The notes beneath the pieces were generated by a model. That model was not told the origin of the DNA. It ran no database searches and was given only the letters and a program-made list of their open reading frames with translations. Of a DNA stretch of 64,000 bases, positions 44,475 to 53,989 are shown piece by piece. Made by a program: the position numbers and the translations under genes. Location of the stretch: NCBI GenBank assembly GCA_963558965.1, contig CAUWIT010000010.1:1-64000 (forward strand), given 5' to 3'. Every line of letters begins with the position of its first letter. Positions within the stretch are counted from its first letter, which is position 1. Origin of the DNA: Gallibacter sp963558965. GTDB taxonomy: Bacteria; Bacillota; Clostridia; Peptostreptococcales; Anaerovoracaceae.

Positions 44475-45590
44475 CTATTTTTTCATTAGACTAACAATAA
44501 AATCACTTAATTGTTCCGTACAATTATCCAAATTTACTTCTATATACTTGTTTAAAAATTCTTCTACTCTTTTTTTATCATAAGACTCTTCTAAAGATTT
44601 TTGCAATTTTTTTGCATCACTAAATACATATTTTGAAATTGCTTCATTTTCTAAATAAATGTTAAGGCCAACATTATTTGCATATGCAGCAATATCCGGT
44701 TGATATATATAGATATCTTTATTAAGGATTGCTGCTTCAAAGATTATTGCTGAATAATCTGAAATAACCTTGTCTACAACCTTTAGCCAATCCATAGATG
44801 AAAAGCTTTCGTCTACTATAGCGCCTAATTTTTTTGCCCACAAATAATCATCTTTATCCAAAAAATGTTTTTTTACAATTAAATTAGATGATTCAAAATT
44901 AAATCCATCTATAATTTTTTCAAGTTCCACACTTGCATTTTTTCTAAATGTAGGCGCATATAAAATATTTGTTTTTTCTCTTATACCTGGATATTTGTTA
45001 TTTATTTGCTCTGCTGTTTCTTTATCGCTGTTTTTTAAATAATCAATCCTTGGTAAACCCAAATAAATTATTTTATCTTTCTCAACTCTAAAAGCTTCCG
45101 AAAAAATTTCACCTGTCAGATGCCCTGGTGCCATTAGATAATCGTAATTTCTATGCATTTTCATAGTCTCTGCAACTACTCTACTATGTCCATCTGGTGA
45201 CTCAACATTTTGCCATCCAAACTTTTTAATTGCACCAAGCGCATGCCACATCTGTATTACTTTTTGATTTGCTTTTTTAGGCAGTACTGAAACTACAATA
45301 CAATATCCATCTAAAACTACAATTTCAGAAATTGACAAATAATAAATTTGTTTAATTATATGTAGACCGTAACTAAAAAGTCCTATAAAATTTTTTTCAA
45401 TTTTTTTACACAAAATCGTAGTTTCTATACCATGTTTCTTTAAACTTTTACTTAATAATTCAATATCAAGTGTAGGTTCATTTGCTTGTCTGCTTATTAT
45501 TACAGCTCTTTTTTGTAGTTTAAGAGGTTTAAAAAAAAAATTTATAAACCTCATTAATACTACAATTAATTGTATAACTAATTTTTTCAT
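44475..45590 (-). CDS. CDP-glycerol glycerophosphotransferase family (TagB-like)
   Basis: A 371-residue transferase similar to the protein at 29489: VIQMWHALGAIKKFGWQ, ILYAPTFRKNASV, KVISDYSAIIFEAAILNKD. By analogy with TagB it may add the first glycerol-phosphate to the lipid-linked linkage unit. The N-terminal 35 residues are hydrophobic and basic. It is 9 bases upstream of the TagF-like gene and 14 bases after the triple ATP-grasp gene, so it is part of the same operon. Confidence 0.85.
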   Translation of the reverse strand: MKKLVIQLIVVLMRFINFFFKPLKLQKRAVIISRQANEPTLDIELLSKSLKKHGIETTILCKKIEKNFIGLFSYGLHIIKQIYYLSISEIVVLDGYCIVVSVLPKKANQKVIQMWHALGAIKKFGWQNVESPDGHSRVVAETMKMHRNYDYLMAPGHLTGEIFSEAFRVEKDKIIYLGLPRIDYLKNSDKETAEQINNKYPGIREKTNILYAPTFRKNASVELEKIIDGFNFESSNLIVKKHFLDKDDYLWAKKLGAIVDESFSSMDWLKVVDKVISDYSAIIFEAAILNKDIYIYQPDIAAYANNVGLNIYLENEAISKYVFSDAKKLQKSLEESYDKKRVEEFLNKYIEVNLDNCTEQLSDFIVSLMKK

Positions 45591-45604
45591 ATCTATTTAC
45601 CAGC

Positions 45605-48600
45605 TTAGTTATTTTCTTTCTTTTCTTTGTATTTAGTAGCTATTCTCATCAATCTAGCTACAAAATAAAACTTTTTGAAATGTCTATATGCTTTTGGATC
45701 TTGATCATTTTGCACAAAATGTATATCTGACTCCTTAAGAAGTTCCTTAAGCTTAGCCATTGAAATACGATCTTTTACATATTCTTCTATTAAAACTTTT
45801 TCGCTTACAAAAGTTTTATTTGTTTCTTTGACTTCGCAATTCATATCTATTTCTTTACCTTCAAGCATATAGTCGGCAAACATTCCTGGTAAATTTACTC
45901 CACACTGTGTAACAGCATATCCTGAAGCACCAAATCTCATATTTACTTCAACAAAATAAATTTTGCCATCTACTGTTTCAATTAGGTCAACATCATATAA
46001 TCCAGTAAACTTAAGACTAGCTACAAAATCAACCATCTGCTTTATTAAAGGCTCATTAAATGAACATGGCAAAATACGTCCAGTAATTGCTACACCTCTA
46101 TGCTCTAACTGTCCACCTTCTTCAGCTACAAAGAATCCTGGACCTATTGCACCTTCTTCAGTACCAAGTCCTAATATAGAGTACTCTTTTGCAATTTCCA
46201 CATAATCTTCCACCAACATTTCAATGTCTTTTTCCCTTGAAAATTCAGTTAAAGTTTCTCTTAACTCTTCTTCACTGTTACATTTTCTCATACGACTTTT
46301 TGAACTGTTTTTACTGATATTCGGCTTTATAAAGCATGGATAATTAACAGTTTCTGGGATTTCAAATTCGCCTTTTACTGTTTTAATTACACAACTATTT
46401 AATACTGGTAATCCAAAATCCTTAGCAAGAGCTTTTTGCACGCCCTTACTCATAAGATGGTTAATTTCACCTTCTTTACCCTCTACATTTGGTAAATAAT
46501 AGTACTCGCTAAGTTGTTCTAAATAATCATCAGCGATACAAGCTACCAAATCATCTGCAGGTATTAGTAGCATCTTGCGATTTTCATCTGCCAAAGAAAT
46601 AAGTCTTCTTACTATTCTTTTGCTTCGTCTTCTTGATACACATACGTAATATCCTTTTATATATTTACTATATGCGTCAGGTTTTAGCATTTTCATCAGA
46701 TTCTTTTTCTTTGGTCTTACTTGGAAAATTCTTAAAACTTCCACTTCATACCCTGCTTCTCCAAGAGAACGCGCCATTGTCAAGTTTGAACAATAGTTTC
46801 GTCCTGCAACTAAAACTCTAGGTTTTTCAGAATTAGGATCCCTTTGGTTTGTTTTTTTCGTTTGAGGATATCCTAATAACTTATATTTTAATGGTCTTAA
46901 TATTGGAGCCAGCTTGCGTTTCAATGATTTTTTTACGTTCTTTTTTATTCTTCGGCATTTCTGTTTAAATGCTTTTTTCTTAATTATTTTTGTAAAAACT
47001 TTACCAGGTTCTGGGTCATCTTCTGACAATAAAAGTCTTATATCAGCATTTTTAATGTTGTCATTTAACTCTTTTTTTGTCATGTATCCGTAAATATAAT
47101 CGTCCCAAGCAACTTTTTCATATATAAATTGTTGGCCCATTGTTTTTACTTTTTCTTCTTCTGGACAATGACCTTGGTTTGTCACTTCTTTAACAAAAAT
47201 TTCTGGTAAGTTTACTCCACTCTTAAAGTAAGAATAATTTGGCCCTCCACTTCTCAAGTTAACTTCGTTGAAGTATATTTTATCGCCAACAATATTAAAC
47301 TCTAAATCAAACATACCAACATAATGATATCTTTTCATCATATCAATTATGTTTTCTTTTATTTCTGCAATCTCATCAAAAGGTACTACCCTACCTGCAA
47401 GAGTAACTCCTTTTTCATGCTGTGCAACATTAGTCTTTTTGATAATCGCAGGGATAATTACCTCTTGGTCTATACAAACCCCAGATAAATCTATCTCATT
47501 TTCAATATTTAAAAATTCTTGTACTAGAATAGATCTATTTGAGAACTTTCTCTTTAACTTAGTTAGATGTCTTCTTAAAGTATCCTCATCATCACAGGCT
47601 TTCATTTCTTTTTTGTAACCTGTTATGCTTTCTATAGGTTTACAGAAACAAGGGTAAGTAATATCTTCAGGAATGTCTATTTCTTCTTCCAAAGATATTA
47701 TCCACTCATTAGGTGTTAAAAGCCCAGCAGCTCTTGCTATATCTCCTTGAACAGTTTTATCCATATGCTCAACCATTGTTCCAGCTTTTCCACCTACAAT
47801 AGACGGCATAATAAATATATCCTCAAGAATGTCTCTGTTTAAATCCATAATTGAAGTTGTGTAATCATCGGTTGGGAATAATACAGGTTTATATTTTTCT
47901 CTGTTTTCGTATTTTAACAACTCATTTAAAAGCTCTATGTCTTCTCCATCTTTTACTTTTTTTGATATTATTTCCACATGATTCCTTACATATTTACTTT
48001 TAATCGCAACTTCTGATAATCCTGATTTATACGCATTTGCAATTAAATCAACTGTATATCCAGCTGCTCCCAATGATCTTATAACACTTAATCCCGTAGA
48101 GTAATTTCTTGAAAGTACTACAACCAACGGCATTTCTTTTGTACATTTACTATTGTCTTTGTTTGTTTGGATTTCATTTAATATCTCATCATATTTAATT
48201 CCTTGTTCTTCAACTGGAATAGTGCAAAAGTTATATGCCATATAATGATTGTAAGAAATACCTAGTCTTTTACGAGCATCCTCTATCTGTTCTTCTGCAT
48301 AAGTACGATTCCATTCTGTTAGGTTCATAACAGCATCTATGCATATTTCCTTTTGCTTTTTCACACGTTCTCTCTTTCTAATTATATTGCTGTAAGCTGA
48401 TTTTTGTTCATCAGCAGTGTATCTCCAAAATTTATTATTAGTATAATCTCTTAAGCTTATATTAACTGCTTTATGAGCCTCATTTACCTTTTTAACTGCA
48501 ACTTCTCTACTCCATCCAGTGTTGTCCATGATTTCTTTCAGATATTTATTTCTTGAAATCATATTTTTTTCGCGTTTCAACAAATCTGCCTCAAAAATCT

Positions 48601-49747
48601 TTTTAAGCTCTTCATCGTCACCTTCTAAAACATTTTTTATATCAGCTTCTGCAATAAGTTTATCCAAAACGTCTTTTTTCATATTGCCATGTAGATAGTC
48701 TTCCCAAGCGATTTTTTCATAGACATATTTTTTTCCATATTCATCCACGGTTACTTCTTTTTCGTCTATATCAACATTTAAAATGCCCTTTATAAAAAGT
48801 TCAGGTAAATTTACACCGCTGTGGTAGTAAACATAATTTGTACCACCACTTCTCATATTAATTTCATTGAAATATATTTTATCACCAACGATATTCAATC
48901 CTAAATCGAACATCCCATAATAATGGAACTGTTTTAAAAATTCTATTAGTTTTTCTTTAAAATCACCTAGTTTATCAATATCATAAGTTTTACCTGCCAA
49001 AGGCACACCTTTATCATGTACTCCTATGTATTCTTTATGAATAATCCCAGGCATAATAATCTTGTCGTCTAAACAAACACCTTCAATATCGATTTCTTCA
49101 TCTATTTCTAAAAACTTTTGCACTAATATAGATCTATCTGCAAAGCGTTCTTTTAATTTGTATAGATGTGACAATAATTCGTCTTTGTTATTGCATTTAA
49201 GCATTTCCTGTTTATATCCAAGACTGCTTTCAAGCGGTTTACAATAACAAGGATATATAACTTCATCCGGTACAATTATTTCATCGTTTCTTAGTGAAAT
49301 TGTCCATTCTTCCGGTGTAAGTATTCCAACTTCTCGTGCGATTTTACCTTGCACACTTTTATCCATAAGATGCTTTAATGAACCAGCACTGCCATTCACA
49401 ATACTAGGCATCATAAAAATATCATCCAATATATCTCTATTTAAATCCATTACAGACGTTGTATAATCGTCTGTTGGAAATAGTATTGGTTTTTCTTCAT
49501 TTTTTCCCTTATAGCTTAATAGTTCAGCCAAAAGTTCCTTATCTTCTTTTTCGCTAACCTTTTCGCATACAACTTCAACAGAATGCTTTACATATTTGCT
49601 TTTTGCAATAAACTCAGATGCACCCTTTTTATTGGCACTTGCAATTAGGTCAACTTCAAAACCTGCTGTTCCTAGTGATTTAATTACGCTTAATCCTGTA
49701 GAATAATTTCTTGAAAGAACTACAACTAGAGGTTTTGTGTATCTCAT
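45605..49747 (-). CDS. Triple ATP-grasp fusion protein (1380 residues) with helical linker repeats
   Basis: Three ATP-grasp modules in one chain. Module 1 starts KPLVVVLSRNYSTGLSVIKSLG (residues 5-390), module 2 PLVVVLSRNYSTGLSVIRSLG (about 540-930), module 3 RVLVAGRNYCSNLTMARSLG (about 976-1370). Each has a pre-ATP-grasp Rossmann-like part, a lysine-bearing ATP loop (YPCYCKPLESSLGYK; YPCFCKPIESITGYK; YPCFIKPNISKNSSK) and a C-terminal NEINMRSGG, NEVNLRSGG or VEVNMRFGA metal site. Between 1 and 2 (about 400-535) lie two helical repeats (DNTGWSREVAVKKV). Modules 2 and 3 correspond to the separate genes at 52474 and 51221. The layout recalls D-Asp ligase and PylC-like carboxylate-amine ligases. 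Substrates unknown. Strong AAGGAGG site. Confidence 0.82.
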   Translation of the reverse strand: MRYTKPLVVVLSRNYSTGLSVIKSLGTAGFEVDLIASANKKGASEFIAKSKYVKHSVEVVCEKVSEKEDKELLAELLSYKGKNEEKPILFPTDDYTTSVMDLNRDILDDIFMMPSIVNGSAGSLKHLMDKSVQGKIAREVGILTPEEWTISLRNDEIIVPDEVIYPCYCKPLESSLGYKQEMLKCNNKDELLSHLYKLKERFADRSILVQKFLEIDEEIDIEGVCLDDKIIMPGIIHKEYIGVHDKGVPLAGKTYDIDKLGDFKEKLIEFLKQFHYYGMFDLGLNIVGDKIYFNEINMRSGGTNYVYYHSGVNLPELFIKGILNVDIDEKEVTVDEYGKKYVYEKIAWEDYLHGNMKKDVLDKLIAEADIKNVLEGDDEELKKIFEADLLKREKNMISRNKYLKEIMDNTGWSREVAVKKVNEAHKAVNISLRDYTNNKFWRYTADEQKSAYSNIIRKRERVKKQKEICIDAVMNLTEWNRTYAEEQIEDARKRLGISYNHYMAYNFCTIPVEEQGIKYDEILNEIQTNKDNSKCTKEMPLVVVLSRNYSTGLSVIRSLGAAGYTVDLIANAYKSGLSEVAIKSKYVRNHVEIISKKVKDGEDIELLNELLKYENREKYKPVLFPTDDYTTSIMDLNRDILEDIFIMPSIVGGKAGTMVEHMDKTVQGDIARAAGLLTPNEWIISLEEEIDIPEDITYPCFCKPIESITGYKKEMKACDDEDTLRRHLTKLKRKFSNRSILVQEFLNIENEIDLSGVCIDQEVIIPAIIKKTNVAQHEKGVTLAGRVVPFDEIAEIKENIIDMMKRYHYVGMFDLEFNIVGDKIYFNEVNLRSGGPNYSYFKSGVNLPEIFVKEVTNQGHCPEEEKVKTMGQQFIYEKVAWDDYIYGYMTKKELNDNIKNADIRLLLSEDDPEPGKVFTKIIKKKAFKQKCRRIKKNVKKSLKRKLAPILRPLKYKLLGYPQTKKTNQRDPNSEKPRVLVAGRNYCSNLTMARSLGEAGYEVEVLRIFQVRPKKKNLMKMLKPDAYSKYIKGYYVCVSRRRSKRIVRRLISLADENRKMLLIPADDLVACIADDYLEQLSEYYYLPNVEGKEGEINHLMSKGVQKALAKDFGLPVLNSCVIKTVKGEFEIPETVNYPCFIKPNISKNSSKSRMRKCNSEEELRETLTEFSREKDIEMLVEDYVEIAKEYSILGLGTEEGAIGPGFFVAEEGGQLEHRGVAITGRILPCSFNEPLIKQMVDFVASLKFTGLYDVDLIETVDGKIYFVEVNMRFGASGYAVTQCGVNLPGMFADYMLEGKEIDMNCEVKETNKTFVSEKVLIEEYVKDRISMAKLKELLKESDIHFVQNDQDPKAYRHFKKFYFVARLMRIATKYKEKKENN

Positions 49748-49774
49748 AGTTTCCTCCTTATGACTAAATTATTT

Positions 49775-51205
49775 TTACATGTATTTTTCCATAAGGTATT
49801 TCATACCTTTTTTCTCTGCGATATATGGAGTTGTTAAAAGTACTACTCCTGGTCTTAAATTAATTTCTATTAGGACTGGTCCATCTTCTGTAATTGCTAT
49901 ATCCCAACCTAAATAGCCGTCTATTTTGCTTTTTGCCTGTGCTTCTTTAACCATAGATATGGCTTCTTTGAAGTAAGGTACAGTGAACCCTTTAATCTCA
50001 ACACCTGTTAAAGGATGTTTCTTAAATACATTTCCATCCATATCAGCAGCATCTGTAACTAGTTTTCCTGTTTCTAAGTCAACAACAGCAACCATACCGC
50101 CACCATGGAAGTTATCAATTATAGATGTACCTCCACCTATTCTCAAAGATGCATATGCAATATCCATTTTACTTCCATCTTCTGTTACAGGTTCTTTATT
50201 TGATGAAATACTTACGATTCTTAAAGTGTTTACAGAAGCAGGAGCCAACTCACTTAAACTATGATGTTGTATTACATACTGTTCAACAACGCCTTCTGGT
50301 AATACTTTTAATTTTTCATAAACTTCTGCAGCATTTGATTCATCAATTTCAAAAGCTTCTACACCCTTACCTCTATTACCATCAAGTGGTTTATAGATAA
50401 CCTTTTTGCTGTTTTTAAATTTATCAATAAATTCATTTTCTGAAATTTTTGTATTAACACACCAAGGTCTCTTTAGATACTCTGAAAATTCTTTGTTTGT
50501 TAACTCTTTGTTTGTTAACATTCTATATATTTTTTTATCAGTATCCCATCTTCTTGCAATCGCCTTTGAATCTTTGATTAAAAACAGTGAATTTTGAACT
50601 TCTTCATCTAAATCCCAAAACTTATAAGTAACGTACTCTTTGTAAGCACAACCTGTGCGTTTACGTGCTTCCATGATTTTAGCCTTAGCTTCTTCATAGT
50701 TCCAGCCAGTTTTCTCCATAGTAGCTACAATTGCTTTTTCTCTATTTTTAGCTAATTTAGCATCTTTTTCACTCTTCTTATTTTTTAATTTCTTGTACTC
50801 TTCTTCTTGTTTATTAATTGAATACTTATATAAATCATACTTGTTGTAATCTCTATATGTAATACTGTATTTTTTCTTAGAAGCTTCTACATTTTTCACA
50901 ACTTTTTCACGTGACCAACCTGTTTTTTCCATAAGCTCTGCAATATCTTTTTCCTTTTGGATTCTTCTTTTTTCTTTTTTCTCGCAAAGAGCTTTATATC
51001 CTTCTACTTGATCTTCAACAGGTACTTTGTGGAAATTATATTTTTCATAATCTCTATATGTAATACCTGTATTTTTTCTAGCTTCATCTACATTTTTAAT
51101 TACTTCTTCTCTAGTCCAACCTGTTTTTTCCATAATAGAAAGAATTCTTTTTTCTTTCATTTCGTTGCTATTTTTAGATTTCTTTTTCTTAAATAAATTC
51201 AACAT
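49775..51205 (-). CDS. Sugar-transfer-associated ATP-grasp protein with three helical repeats
   Basis: A 476-residue protein. Residues 17-210 hold three copies of a helical repeat of roughly 65 residues, each with EKTGW[ST]REEV followed by ITYRDYEKYNF. An ATP-grasp domain of the sugar-transfer-associated class follows (220-476): VIYKPLDGNRGKGVEAFE, PASVNTLRIVSI, SLRIGGGTSIIDNFHGGGMVAVVD, YLGWDIAITEDGPVLIEINLRPGV. A 15-base tandem duplication (50490-50519) doubles ELTNK inside it. The repeats are shared with the triple ATP-grasp protein and the isolated protein at 17794, implying a common partner or scaffold. It lies in the middle of the operon. Confidence 0.82.
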   Translation of the reverse strand: MLNLFKKKKSKNSNEMKEKRILSIMEKTGWTREEVIKNVDEARKNTGITYRDYEKYNFHKVPVEDQVEGYKALCEKKEKRRIQKEKDIAELMEKTGWSREKVVKNVEASKKKYSITYRDYNKYDLYKYSINKQEEEYKKLKNKKSEKDAKLAKNREKAIVATMEKTGWNYEEAKAKIMEARKRTGCAYKEYVTYKFWDLDEEVQNSLFLIKDSKAIARRWDTDKKIYRMLTNKELTNKEFSEYLKRPWCVNTKISENEFIDKFKNSKKVIYKPLDGNRGKGVEAFEIDESNAAEVYEKLKVLPEGVVEQYVIQHHSLSELAPASVNTLRIVSISSNKEPVTEDGSKMDIAYASLRIGGGTSIIDNFHGGGMVAVVDLETGKLVTDAADMDGNVFKKHPLTGVEIKGFTVPYFKEAISMVKEAQAKSKIDGYLGWDIAITEDGPVLIEINLRPGVVLLTTPYIAEKKGMKYLMEKYM

Positions 51206-51220
51206 TTTCTATATCCTTTC

Positions 51221-52477
51221 TTAATTGCTATTTTTAAAATCTCTAACTTTATAAGGAATTCTTAGTAAACTTCCTATTTTATAATACTTTTTAAAATGTT
51301 TGTATGGTTCTACATCTTCTTCGTCTTTAATAAAAAAGATATCTGAACTCTTCAAATTATTTTTTAATTCGCTTTTATCTACATCACTTCTAACAAATTC
51401 TTCAAGTAATATTTTTTCACTTATAAATTTCTTATTTATTTTTTCTTGCGAAATTTGATTGCTAACTTTAGTCTCATTTAAAATACAGTCTGCAAACTGA
51501 GCAATAGGGTTGACTTTATCATCTACCAAAGCATACATAGAAGCTCCAGCTCTAAAATTAAGTTCAACAAAATAAATTTTTCCTTCACTAGTTTCTATAA
51601 AATCTATATCATAAAAACCTGTAAAATTAAGCGATTTAATAAATTGACAACATTGACTTAAAATCCCATCAAAATAATTTAAATCAACTATTTCACCAAT
51701 CATTGTCACGCCTTTTCTTTCTTTATTTCCACCTACTAAACATTTAAAAGCGCCTGAAGCTGCAACATCTTCTGATACACTGTAGCCTACTAAAGAATAT
51801 TCATTTTTTATATCTACGAATGGCTCAACTAAGATTTCAAGGTCTCCTTTTTTTGACAACTTCAAAAGAAGCTCCTTTAATTCCTCTTCACATTGACACT
51901 TTTTCATAATACCCTTATTGCCTTTTACACTAATATTTGGTTTTATAAAGCATGGATAAATTAGATCTTTTGGAATATCAAAACCGCCATTCTTAACAAC
52001 TATTAATTGACTTTGCAAAACCGGCAATCCAAAATTGGCCGCCAAATTTTTTTGCTTATTTTTTTCCATTAAATTGCTAATAGCACCTTTTGTATCTTTT
52101 ATATTTGGCAACAAAAAGTCATCTTTAAGTTCTTCCAAATAACTATCTACGAAATAAGCAGAATAGTCATCAACAGGTATCAACAATGTCCTTTTGTTTT
52201 CTGACTTCAACTTTACCAATTCTTCAGTCAACTTATCATAGTCATCATTTACTACAAACTCTTTGAAACTATTAGTGTATTTACTATATTTATCTGGTTT
52301 AATATTTGCTAGTAAATTAAGAAACTTGGGTTTTGTCTTATACAATCTCAAAACATCTACTTTGTATCCACCTTTGCCCAAAGCTCTAACCATAGTCAAT
52401 ATATTGCAATAGTTTCTTCCTAAAACTATTACTTTTTCCACCGTATTTTTTCCTTGTTCCAAATCGTTTTTTTTCAT
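51221..52477 (-). CDS. ATP-grasp ligase, module-3-like
   Basis: A 418-residue ATP-grasp protein with the N-terminal Rossmann-like part KVIVLGRNYCNILTMVRALGKGG and an ATP loop LIYPCFIKPNISVKGNKG. DIDFIETSEGKIYFVELNFRAGAS forms the metal site. It resembles the third module of the 1380-residue fusion more closely than modules 1 and 2. Start and the preceding gene's stop overlap (ATGA), so the two are translationally coupled. It is probably a carboxylate-amine ligase of unknown substrate. Confidence 0.8.
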   Translation of the reverse strand: MKKNDLEQGKNTVEKVIVLGRNYCNILTMVRALGKGGYKVDVLRLYKTKPKFLNLLANIKPDKYSKYTNSFKEFVVNDDYDKLTEELVKLKSENKRTLLIPVDDYSAYFVDSYLEELKDDFLLPNIKDTKGAISNLMEKNKQKNLAANFGLPVLQSQLIVVKNGGFDIPKDLIYPCFIKPNISVKGNKGIMKKCQCEEELKELLLKLSKKGDLEILVEPFVDIKNEYSLVGYSVSEDVAASGAFKCLVGGNKERKGVTMIGEIVDLNYFDGILSQCCQFIKSLNFTGFYDIDFIETSEGKIYFVELNFRAGASMYALVDDKVNPIAQFADCILNETKVSNQISQEKINKKFISEKILLEEFVRSDVDKSELKNNLKSSDIFFIKDEEDVEPYKHFKKYYKIGSLLRIPYKVRDFKNSN

Positions 52478-53676
52478 TTTTTACCTCTATATTTTAATTT
52501 ATGCTTCAATGCACTAAGTCTAATACGGCGATTGAATATTTTACCTGGCTTGGAGTCCTCTTCATTTTCTAAAAGTTTGTAATCTGCATTATTTAACAAA
52601 TTTTGCAATCTACTTTTAGAAATATATCCATTTATATAGTCTTCCCAAGCAACTTTTTCGTATATAATCGAAAACCCTGTTTTCTTAGCATCTTCATCTG
52701 TTGGATTATAGCCTATATCCATAATATTTTTTATCAATATATCTGGTAAATTAACACCTGCTAAAAAATACGAGTAATTAGGTCCTCCGCTTCTAAAATT
52801 CATTTCATTAAAATACAATTTGCCATTTACATAGTTAAATTCCATATCAAACATGCCCACATAATGAAATTGCTTTACAAATTCCTGAATTTTATCTATT
52901 GTATCCTTTAATTCAGTTAAATCTAGTAATTTACCACACATAGTCACACCAACTTCGTGTTTAGCAATTTCTGTTTTTTCTATAACTGCTGGAATAATAA
53001 CTTTTTGATCTATACTAATTCCTGATAAATCGTATTCTTTTTCTATTTCTAAAAATTCTTGAATTAAAACGTCTCTATCTCTGTAAAAATTTTTCATTTT
53101 GACAAGATGTTCTTGCAACTCTTTATCATTTAAACATTTTTTCATTTCCGTTTTATGACCATCTTTGCTTTTTAAAGGTTTCACAAAACATGGATATTTA
53201 ACTTCATCTGGGATACAAATTTCATCTCTAAGAGATACTATCCATTCATCTGGTACGGATAATCCTATTGTTTTCGCTATTTTATTTTGGATACTTTTAT
53301 CCATACAATTGCTTATAGTACCATCGACTACATATGGCATATAAAAAGATTTTTGCAACAACTCTCTGTTATTATCTACTACTGTTGTTGTAAAATCATC
53401 TACTGGCAACAAAAAGATTTTTTCATCAGTTTCAGCCGCATATTTTTCTAAAACATCAATTATATTTTCCCCATCATCACCTTGTATTTTTGTTGATAGG
53501 ACCTCTATTGATTTTCTAACATATTTACTACTTGATGCTATTATAGAACTTCCATTTTTTTTAACACTTGCAATTAAATCAACTGTATATCCAGCAGCAC
53601 CAAGTGCACGAATCACACCAAGTCCTGTAGAATAATTTCTTGAAAGCACTACTACTAATGGTTTTGATACTTCCAC
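52474..53676 (-). CDS. ATP-grasp ligase, module-1/2-like (GTG start)
   Basis: A protein of about 400 residues beginning KPLVVVLSRNYSTGLGVIRALGAAGYTVDLIAS, near-identical in form to the starts of modules 1 and 2 of the triple fusion. FLLPVDDFTTTV, VKYPCFVKPLKSKDGHK and YFNEMNFRSGGPNYSYF give the ATP and metal sites. The frame is open from a TTG at 53691, but GTG at 53676 lies seven bases after GAGGAG and is the better start. It is the first gene of the operon, and a promoter with a perfect -10 lies about 100 bases upstream. Confidence 0.8.
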   Translation of the reverse strand: MEVSKPLVVVLSRNYSTGLGVIRALGAAGYTVDLIASVKKNGSSIIASSSKYVRKSIEVLSTKIQGDDGENIIDVLEKYAAETDEKIFLLPVDDFTTTVVDNNRELLQKSFYMPYVVDGTISNCMDKSIQNKIAKTIGLSVPDEWIVSLRDEICIPDEVKYPCFVKPLKSKDGHKTEMKKCLNDKELQEHLVKMKNFYRDRDVLIQEFLEIEKEYDLSGISIDQKVIIPAVIEKTEIAKHEVGVTMCGKLLDLTELKDTIDKIQEFVKQFHYVGMFDMEFNYVNGKLYFNEMNFRSGGPNYSYFLAGVNLPDILIKNIMDIGYNPTDEDAKKTGFSIIYEKVAWEDYINGYISKSRLQNLLNNADYKLLENEEDSKPGKIFNRRIRLSALKHKLKYRGKK

Positions 53677-53769
53677 AATTTTTCTCCTCAAATTTATGTT
53701 ATTTTTCGTCCAAAACTTTTATATTTCAATCTCAATATTTTGTCTCTATTTGTCTTCATACTTCCTATT

Positions 53770-53798
53770 ATTATATAATGCAAATGCCTAAATTGCAA
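53770..53798 (-). promoter_or_regulatory. Promoter of ATP-grasp/tag surface operon
   Basis: On the minus strand, TTGCAA (53793-53798), exactly 17 bases, and a perfect TATAAT (53770-53775). It precedes eight tightly packed genes ending with tagD. Confidence 0.7.
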
Positions 53799-53904
53799 TA
53801 AATCTTATACATATGATTAATTATTGACCCCTCGATTTACAGCACATTTTTCACTAGTATTTTAAAAATAACATATGAAATTATTTTATTTACATGTACG
53901 CAAA

Positions 53905-53950
53905 ATAAAAAACCTTCTATGATTTTATACATTAATTATCATAGAAGGTT
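53905..53950 (-). terminator. Terminator after NifX/MinD cluster
   Basis: The minus strand has AACCTTCTATGAT and ATCATAGAAGGTT arms (perfect 13 pairs) followed by TTTTTATTTTG. It lies 40 bases after the last gene of the cluster. Confidence 0.85.
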
Positions 53951-53989
53951 AATCACTTATATCATTTATATTTTTAAATTAGTCTATTT

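Larger units (their letters stand above)
53677..53989. other. Intergenic region of about 313 bases before the surface operon
   Basis: This stretch holds the promoter of the surface operon (53770-53798) and the terminator of the NifX/MinD genes (53905-53950). Between them I see only AT-rich sequence and no open frame of note. The leader between promoter and GTG start is about 90 bases long with no clear riboswitch fold. Confidence 0.5.

Noticed and set aside
29489..45590. Naming the three glycerophosphotransferases tagB, tagF and tarL individually
   Set aside because: All share the same domain and motifs; telling the primase from the polymerase requires phylogeny or assay.
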